Assembly (NCBI RefSeq): GCF_002127325.2
Contig: NC_035441.2
Location: forward strand, 153,107,122-153,171,121
Direction of reading: 5' to 3'
Source: Helianthus annuus
Lineage: Eukaryota > Streptophyta > Magnoliopsida > Asterales > Asteraceae
DNA length: 64,000 nucleotides
The notes beneath the pieces are model-generated. The model had not been told where the DNA came from and made no database searches. It saw only the letters and a program-made list of their open reading frames with translations. Numbering within the stretch: position 1 is the first letter of the stretch; each line of letters opens with the position of its first letter. Positions 56,195 through 64,000 of the stretch are shown here, in pieces. The position numbers and the translations under genes were made by a program.

Positions 56195-56706
56195 TTGATT
56201 TCGGAGGAAATTGGGAAGACCATTTACCATTGATAGAATTTTCCTATAATAACAGCTATCATACAAGCATTAATGCTGCACCATTTGAAGCACTTTATGG
56301 ACGAAAGTGCAGAACTCCAGTCTGTTGGGCAGAAATTGGAGAAAAGCAATTATCAGGACCAGAGATAGTGCAAGAAACAACAGATAAGATAGTTCAAGTC
56401 AAGGAAAGACTAAAAGAAGCACGAGATAGTCAAAAGAGTTATGCAGATAACAGACGAAAACCTTTAGAATTTCAAGTAAGAGATAAGGTATTATTAAAAG
56501 TTTCTCCATGGAAAGGAGTAGTTAGATTCGTTAAAAGAGGAAAGCTAAGCCCCAGGTATGTTGGACCTTTTGAGATTATTAGAAAAATAGGACCCGTAGC
56601 CTATAAGCTACAACTGCCAGAGGAAATGGCAGGAATACATGATGTGTTTCATGTATGTAATCTCAAAAAAGTGCTTAGCAGACGAATCACTAGTGATACC
56701 TCTTAA
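56167..56706 (+). pseudogene. gypsy integrase C-terminal part
   Basis: The frame resumes as [20 protein letters not shown] with [27 protein letters not shown], the conserved end of the integrase core, and continues to the GPFEI segment ([20 protein letters not shown]) and [11 protein letters not shown]. It ends by frameshift near 56680. Confidence 0.88.
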
Positions 56707-56880
56707 GGACATAGAGGTAAATGAGAAACTTAAGTTTATCGAGAAACACGTTCAATTTGAAGATAGAAAGATCAAGAATCTCAAACACAAGAGACTAGTT
56801 CTGGTAAAAGTAAAATGGCATTCCAAGAGAGGACCATAAATTCACTTGGGAACTCGAGTCAGAGATGCGAAGGAAATACC
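56639..56880 (+). pseudogene. gypsy C-terminal chromodomain-like tail
   Basis: In the next frame: IEKHVQFEDRKIKNLKHKRL then VLVKVKWHSKRGP, and after a stop FTWE-like coding. This VKVKW...TWE order is the C-terminal module of plant chromovirus-like gypsy integrases; full chromodomain folding is not assured. Confidence 0.6.
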
Positions 56881-56920
56881 CACACCTGTTCCAGTAGACC
56901 TCGAGGACGAGATCTAAAAC

Positions 56921-56933
56921 AAGGTGGGGAGGA
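56921..56933 (+). promoter_or_regulatory. polypurine tract of the gypsy element
   Basis: AAGGTGGGGAGGA directly before the 3' LTR. Confidence 0.85.
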
Positions 56934-58094
56934 TATAACAACCCTCCTAGAACCCTTAACGTGAACCTGAAACTATAAGTTGTGCATATTACCCGGGCAA
57001 GTAATACCCACTATAAAGCGATTAGAAATTATAAGTAGAAATTAATTCTCTCTCTCAATTTCTTATAAGTAGAAATTATACCCGGGCATAATACCCACTA
57101 TAAAGCGAAGCTCTGCCTTGTTGTAAGTACTATAACCCTGCTATTACCCTACACGATCGATTTAGGGCTCTGTAACGCATGTCATGGCTCTGCCTGACTC
57201 AGTCGTTGGAGTTCTGTCTCGTGTGTACACCCGATTGATCTAGGATTCCATAATCCTTGTCAAGGCTCTGCCTGACTCAGTCATTGGAATTCTGTCTCGA
57301 GTTGTACGATAATGTGATTTGGGTTATTTTACTAACATGTGTGCATTGTTTAATTTTAATAGATAACAACCAGGAGAATTACCAAGAAGCTATAGTAATA
57401 TCACCTAAATCTAAAATGTGAGTACATCTGCTTTTGCCACCTTTTTGTAAATTACTTTGTGAGTCAAAATGTTTTACCAAAACCTCAATCGTTTTAAATT
57501 ACACTTAACAGTAATTGGGTATTTGTGATTCTACAATTACTGTCGGTATGTTGGGGTTTTGTATACAAAATGTAAAAGACGTTACCATTAGACAACGAGA
57601 TAGCCAATGAGTAATATGACCCACAAGTCAGGTGTTGACAGTACTGAATGAGTAATTGAATAGATATAAGCAAATGTAATTGCGGATGCCCTCAATTCTG
57701 TGAAGTTATAAAACTGTTTTGATTAAACTGGAATGCACTCGCCAGTATTTCTTGCTGATAAAATTTTTTAAAACGCGTTTCAGGTAACAAAATGTGAAGC
57801 CAATAGAAGTCAGCTGGAGAGCACTGAAGGCTTGGAAAAGTGGCTATAAAAGTTACCTAAATAAAAAGGAGTTTTTATTTTCAATAATTAGGGTTTATCT
57901 CTACAAATGTATTGTCAAATGAACTTGGATTTTATCCCAAAGATTTGTTATAAAAAGTTTGGTGTTTTACTCTGATAAAAATATTTCCTAACTACGGTCC
58001 TGATGTATTCCGCTGCTAAATTAATAAACACCGATACCACTGATCTGGATGTTCGCGGCGCCCGCTCCCGGGGTAGGGGTTGGGGGTTGCGACA
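56934..58094 (+). repeat. 3' LTR of the gypsy element (rearranged)
   Basis: 1161 bp. After the first 30-40 bases about 350 bp present in the 5' LTR is replaced by a shorter stretch that duplicates local sequence (ACCCGGGCA.. TAATACCCACTATAAAGCGA occurs twice). The TATA box and family C palindromes are therefore missing here. The remaining 1 kb aligns well with the 5' LTR. Confidence 0.9.
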
Positions 58095-58099
58095 TTAAT

Positions 58100-58606
58100 A
58101 CCTCCAAAAGTACATCTCAGGGTTTTGTGGAACTGGAATTCGTTTTGCCTTCGAATTTCTTCTTTATCCTTATTCTCAAGCTTTTGAACGAATTCATAAA
58201 TACTGAGTGTATCTAAAACACCGGTATGCTTTAGCAACTCAATGAATTGACACCACTTAGGTGGTAAAGCATCAGCAAAACGCATGACCGTCTCCTGTTG
58301 TGAAGCATTAACCCTGTATGAGTGCATCTCACTAAGCAAATGATAGAACCGAGTAGCCATTTCGTTTAGTGTTTCATTTTCCATGAACAAAAATCCTTCA
58401 AACTCCTTCTTTAAAAGATCATGACGGATCTTTCTTGTTGCTGCATTTCCTTTTCCTCTAGCTTCCAAGACGTCCCACAAACTCTTTGTAGTGGTACAAT
58501 ACGCGAATTGATGATAAATATCCCTATGAAGTGCTTGAGTAAGGATGGCAAAGGCTTTTGTCTCAAGATCATAAGCCTTCTTATCACTTTCACCCATTCC
58601 TGCCAA
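58100..58606 (-). pseudogene. copia Gag, N-terminal half
   Basis: The minus-strand frame reads AFAILTQALHRDIYHQFAYC then TTKSLWDVLEARGKGN, later FMENETLNEMATRFYHLLSE and LPPKWCQFIELLKHTG. This is the copia Gag (UBN2-type) domain in its usual order. The frame is cut at 58100 by the gypsy insertion and continues at 40465 on the other side. Confidence 0.85.
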
Positions 58607-58744
58607 AGTAAGTGGATTGGAACCTGCTTCTTCGAGAGATTCATTGTATGGTGTAGTAAAGCATGTCTACAACTCGGTATTTTGACCTAGAACATACGTA
58701 TGAAAGCAACTTTTCCAGGATGGATAATCGTTCATATTATTTAA

Positions 58745-58966
58745 CTATGGTGGACGATTGTTGTTTCCAGTTTCACTCTCGCTCATGAGAAGACTTTGAA
58801 TACTCTGATTTTGATTAACAACACATGCCCATTGACTAGCGGTAATCGATTGTTTAGGCATTAACCCCTTGATCCATTGTGAAGGATCTTGGCTTATATA
58901 CGAGCTATCACTCCAATCCCAAATATTTTTACTCATATTTGATTGCAATTGATCAACTTGAGACAC
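58745..58966 (-). pseudogene. copia Gag, extreme N-terminus
   Basis: 73 codons on the minus strand, including NIWDWSDSSYISQDPSQWIK. A stop and frame change around 58610-58745 separate it from the main Gag domain. The PSWKSCF-like segment between them fits the usual Gag start region. Confidence 0.5.
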
Positions 58967-60322
58967 AAATAAGAACCCACTGTGAAGCTACTATGAAAAG
59001 ACTTGGAATCATGAAAAATACAAGAGTACAAGACCACAAATAACAAATGTTTCGTTGATTAATCTTCACAAAAAATCAGCCCAAAAATAATAAGCCACGA
59101 ATAACAAATATCGTGAGGCCCAGTTCAACTTTCCACTCCACGAAACAATAAGCCCAAAAAAAATCTGATGAATAACTATGTGTTTTGTAAATTTGAAGCC
59201 CAATTCCAAAACAAATCCCAACCAACGAAGGATGTTGGATTTTGATGAAGTTGTCCCACACGTTAAAGCCCACAAAATAATTTGATGTCTTCCATAGTCC
59301 ACGAAGACATCGGATGTTTCGTTGACTTTTATGCCCACGAAAAAAATGTCCCACTTCCACTATAAGATCTCACGAAGAATGGTTGTAATTCTAATCCCAA
59401 TCCAACTAATTTCCAGGCCCAATAAAAAAGGGTATTTCGGCCAAATGAAGGACTTATGTACTTCGTGAGAATAGCAGGCCTAAAGAATAATCAACCCCAC
59501 GAAATACCGGCTTACAAATATTTATGTTTGCGAAATATAGATGGAACAAAGACCCAGGAAGAACAATTTAATAACAAGCCCAAACCAATGTATCATGAAG
59601 AATGAATTGTTAGCCTCCCTACTAAGATTAAGAATTTATAACTCATTAATAATTAGTTATTGGACCAGACGAAAGATTTGGATTTAGGTAGGATTCCACG
59701 AAGAATGTTTGGACGAAAGACCAACCACAGTTTGAAAAGGAACGAAAAACCAAGGTATTTCGTGAATGAATCTTTGTGAAATGTATGATTGGACGAAAAA
59801 TTATAATAACGAAAAACCAATGTTTCGTGAGAAAGGACAAAGATAAAATGGTTTTTCTTCCAAATCAGTTTTTCGCTAAAAAGAATATGCGCATATGAGT
59901 TTTTCATAAAAAGGTTGGTGGGAACTTTCCTTAAAAGACAGAATCTGGATTCTGAACAAGAGAAAATAAGTTGGTATATATCCAAATATGGATAAAGTAG
60001 AATTCAAAATTTCAAACTTTTGAACCTTATCTTTTCAACAAGAATATTCCGGTCACTTTTCTTGCTAAACACCTCACCAGAAAAATTTGCGAAACAAGAT
60101 TTCTGCAAAAAATTTAAGAAAAACCGAATTTTAACATGTCTCCATGTGTTTACACATGGTTTTTCTGAAAATTTTTCGCAAAACAACAAGTGTTCTTAAA
60201 CTTTTAACCCATTTTGTTTCAAAAACTTGAAAAACCTTGTTTAATGTTCAAGAAACTTTCAGAAATTCACTCGAAAACACAAAGCAAAACTTGGTTTTAA
60301 CAAGGAAGAGAGCCGAGCCTTC
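58967..60322 (-). other. 5' leader of the copia element, no gene
   Basis: Untranslated region between the primer site and gag. AT-rich, with many TTCGTG / CACGAA words (near 59090-59860). ORFs here are short and show no protein similarity I can name. Confidence 0.55.
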
Positions 60323-60335
60323 GGCTCTAATACCA
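60323..60335 (-). promoter_or_regulatory. primer-binding site of the copia element
   Basis: Minus strand TGGTATTAGAGCC, two bases from the 5' LTR; one base different from the standard initiator tRNA-Met site TGGTATCAGAGC. Confidence 0.8.
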
Positions 60336-60337
60336 CT

Positions 60338-61064
60338 TGTAGGTCCACTCGGAGAATCAAGTTAACCTACTTCCTTGTTGTTGAAACACACCAGCAAGTG
60401 CGGAATCCAAGTGGGTAACCAAGCAAAGAACACAAAATACAAGAACAAGATTCAAAGTTTAACGCTCACTTATATTAAATCCAGCAGAGTTTTACTACAA
60501 AGATAATACAAGAAAATGCTAACCAAAACTCTACTGTGTGCTCTCATGTCTAAAAGAGATCTTCAAGTCCTTTAATAGCCAAGTACAAAAGCAACCTACG
60601 AAAGATGTCTTGGGCCCATATATAAGCCCAAGAAGAACCAAAACCAATAAGAACTTGGGTTCTTCTTGAGAACCTCCCAGCGAAACACCAAGTCCCACGA
60701 AACATTCAATTCCATGAAATACCTTTAGTTCTTCGTGAGATATAATGTGCATGATTCTTCGCCAATCCATAATTGCATGTCAACTTGGTTATTTGTGGAA
60801 GACAGGCCCAATAAAGGAATGGCCCAATAAGTAACCATTTTACGTTTTCATGCATGCAAATTCATTTGTTACTTAAATCTTGCTTGAATTTGGTCAAAGG
60901 TCATGACATCATCATGGTGATGTCATGGTGATGATATGATGATGACGGTTCGCGGCTCTTCGTGCTTCGTGTGTCGGTCTCTGGAGCGCACGACAGAGGA
61001 ATGTCGCGACATCGGTCTTGAGTCGAACCGAACCGAGCCACATCCACACAAAACTATATCAACA
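60338..61064 (-). repeat. 5' LTR of the copia element
   Basis: 727 bp; minus strand starts TGTTGATATAG and ends GACCTACA. CTGTT follows at 61065-61069. An ATGATG-rich insertion near 60915-60940 is absent from the 3' LTR. Confidence 0.9.
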
Positions 61065-61157
61065 CTGTTGTCCATTGATTTACAATGTATTAATCCTATA
61101 ATGTAATGCTTATAGTTGGTTAATTTGTGTTGTGGTACAATCCTTTCATTGTGTGCG

Positions 61158-61217
<60 letters not shown>
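61158..61217. repeat. (TA)n microsatellite
   Basis: About 60 bases of pure TA, ending directly before GGATAATGCTCTATAAGAAA, which looks like the start of another (TA)n-bounded element. Confidence 0.9.
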
Positions 61218-61218
<1 letters not shown>

Positions 61219-62309
61219 ATAATGCTCTATAAGAAACCCTTGAATTTTAGAAAACTTTGCAAACCCAATGCATGGTCTAGATTTTGCCATGTGTCCATAG
61301 TAAATATCATATTCTTTTTGTCCTTGAGGGCATTATGGTATTTTCGCATCTATCTTAGATATCTTCCCCTATTTGATTTGACAATAATTAATACCCATCA
61401 CATCCAAATCTACTTTCAAAACCCAAGATCCACCATTCAAAACCTCCATTTTTTCATTAACTTCATCTCTGTGTTTCAAGATCCACCCTTTCAAAACCTC
61501 AATTTTCCATTAACTTCATATCTGTTTCAAGTTCTACCCAAGATCCATTTCCATGAACTTCATTTCGGTTTCAAGATCCACTATTTCAAAACCTCCATTT
61601 AAAGATCCCCCACTGACGGGAACGTCATTCACAACGAGTTCCCTACTGACGAGGACAAGAATGATCAAGGTTTTTCATCCTTTTTTTTTGATGGGTTCGA
61701 GTTTTTTTTTCTTTTTTACACCCCTAATTCAACTTTACATGTTAATTTCTTAAAAGAAATCGAAGAACCAAGATACTGTCGAAGAATCATGATCCTGTCA
61801 ATAATAAGTTGGTTTTGATTTTTAATTGTCATTTACTTTGATTTTCGTTCTTCACAATTGGTTTTATTTTTTCCAGAATTAAGAATGTTGCCAAAAGATT
61901 AATTATTTTTCAATACCATTGATTATTGTTTGAAAAAAAAAAATGACGTTTATAGGTAATAAATTTCAATACTATTGATTTTAGTTTGGTTTTCATTCTC
62001 CTGGTGTTTATAAATTTTGATTTTGATTCATGGATTACTTGTTTTGGTTTCAAACTCGTTTGATTTTGATTCATGGATTAGTTATTTTTGTGTTAAAAAA
62101 ATGTGTTTGTTGGTTTGGGGATTTTGATCTGAACAGTAACTGTTTTTTTGTTGGTTTGGTTGCCTTGTTTGGTGCTTTTTGATCTGAATAGTAACTGTTT
62201 TTTGTTGGTTAGGTTGCTTTCTTTTGGGCTTTTGATCTGAATAGATCTATGGTTGTCATTTTTTATTTTTAGACGTCTAATAATCGGCACATCTGTTTTT
62301 AGAAACGAA

Positions 62310-62445
62310 AAGCCAAGTTTGTCTTACAGGACAACCAACGTAACACGTGTTATAGTCTGAACTCCTGTTTCATAGATAAGCCAAGTTTGTCTTACAGCAC
62401 AACCAACGTAACACGTGTTATAGTCTGAACTCCTGTTTCACAGCT
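62310..62445. repeat. 68-bp tandem duplication
   Basis: Two adjacent copies starting AAGCCAAGTTTGTCTTACAG, each containing TAACACGTGTTATAG. Confidence 0.9.
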
Positions 62446-63660
62446 AAACCATAGTAACTGTTTTTGTGATGTTATTTGAGAAAAAAGATTTTCTGGCTAT
62501 GAATGTGTTAATATTTATGTCTGGTTAACGACTTAACGGTTATCTTACCTTTTTGTTTATTAGGACGGTGATGGATACAAGGGATATAAGATCCAATTCT
62601 CGGGACCGTTGGTTTCGTCAAACGTGGATCAGATACTCAAGGATCATGACCATGTTTATGTTGCAGCACAACACAACTAACACGTGTTATAGTTTTAACT
62701 TCTCGGACATGCATGTGTTACATGTGACATGAAACCCATGTACAACGTAACACGTGTTACGTGTGACATGAAAACACATTTTTATAACTTCCCTGGCATA
62801 CGCACACCCACATGTTTACAAACTGTTTCAAGACCGACCCAAACAATAAAGCAAGGGTAGCCGCTGAAAAGTTAAGGCAGCAACGGTAGCCGCTGAAAAG
62901 CTAAGGCAGATTTTCAAAGGAAGCTCCGCCATTTTCTTAGTGCTATGTATTTTCGTTTACTAGTAATATGTAATGTGAGACTCTTATTTTGTTTTGTCTA
63001 GTACATGATGTTAAAACGGTATGGACTTAACACATTCTGGAAGTCTTAACACACGTTATAAAAGAGGCTTAACACACGTTATATCAGGTATACTATGTTA
63101 TTAAGTTACTATTGGAGTTTATGCATCCATTCTGGAAGTCTTAACACACGTTATACAATATTAACTTGTACACATATTAACTTGCAAACCACTTTCATAT
63201 ACATGAATACAAGTCGGGTTATAATGGATGCTTACATGTTATCATATGTATACAAGTGGGGTTACAACAAGATTACGATATTAACTAAGCTCACCATTAA
63301 ACTCATCGCCCCCGTCGACTGTTTTCACCCTTGTCACATGTTAAGCAATTACATGTTCCGAACAGACAAATTGTAACACATGTTAGATCAGTATATACAC
63401 ATCATGGTGTTTTGTAAACCCCTAGCTTATACATGAATATATGTCAGGTTATAAAAAGATTATAACAGAGGCTTAACACATGTTATACATTCCAAAATGT
63501 GCAAAACAAACACATGTTATAAACGAACGAAGAGTTCTTTCCCACGTTATATATCATTCTAACAGGGGCTTAACACATGTTATACATGAACACATGTCAG
63601 GTTACATCATGGTGTTCTGTTACAGCTTGAACCACCAACACATGTTATAAATGAACGAAG
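62330..63660. repeat. cluster of AACACRTGTT near-palindromes
   Basis: At least twelve copies of TAACACGTGTTATA, TAACACACGTTATA or TAACACATGTTATA over 1.3 kb (near 62341, 62410, 62678, 62748, 63051, 63071, 63142, 63376, 63475, 63510, 63570, 63640). The core CACGTG or CATGTG is an E-box/G-box type palindrome. Confidence 0.8.
62564..62680 (+). pseudogene. captured exon fragment, protein-kinase C-terminal-like
   Basis: After a pyrimidine-rich tract and AG acceptor (62562-62563) the frame reads DGDGYKGYKIQFSGPLVSSN then VDQILKDHD. This resembles the SGPLV...VDxxLKxHD segment near the C-terminus of plant CDK-like serine/threonine kinases. The frame then runs into an AACACGTGTT word and stops. A short AAGCAAGGGTAGCCGCTGAA stretch near 62850 could be the next exon piece. 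The similarity is short, so this is tentative. Confidence 0.4.
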
Positions 63661-63776
63661 ATTTCTTTCCCAAAGGATGTGACTTTCATATACATGAATA
63701 CAAGTCGGGTTACGGTGTTACAATATTAACTTGTACGTTCCAAGATTATACAAGTTAATAGTGTTTTAGAAACCTG

Positions 63777-64000
63777 TTGATGCAGATTTTGTGTCCGATG
63801 CTTGTCGAATAGATTAGTTATTATTTTACGCTGAATTTGTAATAGTTAGTGAAACGGTCTATCGAACGTGTATAGACCCGCTCGTTTGAAGTGGTCAAAC
63901 GAGAGGGTTATTCGGTTGACCGTGTGTGTTTGCTAGACAAATTATGGTTGTATATGTTGGTGTCGAAGGATAAGGCATCGAAGGATTGTGTATCCTTCGA
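63777..64000 (+). repeat. possible start of an LTR at the window edge
   Basis: TGTTGATGCAGATTTTGTGT has the TG start common to LTRs and differs in composition from the AACACRTGTT cluster before it. The last 40 bases contain TCGAAGGAT and its inverse ATCCTTCGA. The rest is outside the window. Confidence 0.25.

Larger units (their letters stand above)
40466..58094 (+). mobile_element. Ty3/gypsy (chromovirus-like) retrotransposon, TSD TTAAT
   Basis: LTRs 40466-41885 and 56934-58094 share ends TATAACAACCCTCC and GCTCCCGGGGTAGGGG...CGACA. TTAAT flanks it at 40461-40465 and 58095-58099. A tRNA-iMet primer site follows the 5' LTR. Pol order is protease, reverse transcriptase, RNase H, integrase, the gypsy order. 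It split the Gag frame of the copia element, and was itself hit by a Pack-MULE and by an Athila/Tat-like element. Native length without these is about 8.2 kb. Confidence 0.92.
34224..61064 (-). mobile_element. copia-type LTR retrotransposon, TSD CTGTT, host of all nested insertions to 58 kb
   Basis: Minus-strand element. Its 5' LTR is 60338-61064 and its 3' LTR is 34224-34932, with TGTTGAT...CCTACA ends. A 5-bp duplication CTGTT lies at 34219-34223 and 61065-61069. A tRNA-Met-type primer site adjoins the 5' LTR and a polypurine tract adjoins the 3' LTR. Subtracting the nested gypsy element (17.6 kb) leaves about 9.2 kb. Gag with a zinc knuckle and a protease remnant are recognisable; integrase and reverse transcriptase are decayed or lost. 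Confidence 0.88.
61218..63776. mobile_element. probable (TA)n-anchored repeat element, right end not found
   Basis: Starts GGATAATGCTCTATAAGAAACC right after a TA tract, like the two (TA)n-bounded elements at 5.9 and 14.5 kb. It contains a captured exon-like fragment (62564-62680), a 68-bp tandem duplication and a cluster of AACACRTGTT words. I found no inverted copy of its left end inside the window. Confidence 0.35.

Overview
This is repeat-dense nuclear DNA from a eudicot plant. I infer Asteraceae from the general look of the retroelements, but no diagnostic host gene confirms it. I recognise no intact housekeeping gene, tRNA or rRNA gene. Nearly everything that can be named is a transposable element, and many have both ends and a target-site duplication (TSD) readable directly. 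Two transposase genes give uninterrupted spliced reading frames: a PIF/Harbinger transposase (473 codons, 2 exons) and a Mutator-type transposase joined to an OTU cysteine-protease domain (1024 codons, 3 exons).

Layout. 1-4.2 kb: 3' part of a decayed LTR retrotransposon with a hAT-type MITE beside its polypurine tract. 5.9-7.9 kb: a terminal-inverted-repeat (TIR) element bounded by (TA)n that carries a protein phosphatase 2C (PP2C) exon fragment. 8.4-9.3 kb: a solo LTR of the family that is complete at 44.6-51.8 kb. 13.5-16.0 kb: Harbinger-derived elements, a second (TA)n-bounded TIR element and a Tourist-like MITE. 16.3-19.1 kb: a hAT-like element split by a complete PIF/Harbinger. 21-26.8 kb: an Athila-ORF1-like reading frame, a 185-bp AT-rich higher-order repeat, the Mutator-OTU gene, and six copies of a GC-rich near-perfect palindrome. 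27.2-29.4 kb: two Helitron 3' ends back to back. 29.5-33.6 kb: a small Mutator MITE and a Pack-MULE that fused fragments of pyruvate decarboxylase and an ATXR5/6-like PHD finger.

34.2-61.1 kb is one nested stack. A minus-strand copia element (TSD CTGTT) holds a plus-strand Ty3/gypsy chromovirus-like element (TSD TTAAT). That element holds a Pack-MULE with an RLP44-like fragment (TSD TTTAYAGTA), itself hit by a hAT-type MITE (TSD TCTCCAAC), and separately a non-autonomous Athila/Tat-like LTR element (TSD TTAGC). 61.2-63.8 kb: a (TA)n-started repeat with a kinase-like exon fragment and many near-palindromic AACACRTGTT words.

The most unusual signal is the repeated use of GC-rich palindromes or paired near-palindromes inside AT-rich retroelements. 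There are three unrelated sequence families in three contexts, and two of them are missing from a sister LTR copy. The second theme is gene-fragment capture: four clear host-gene fragments and one weaker one sit inside DNA transposons in this single window.
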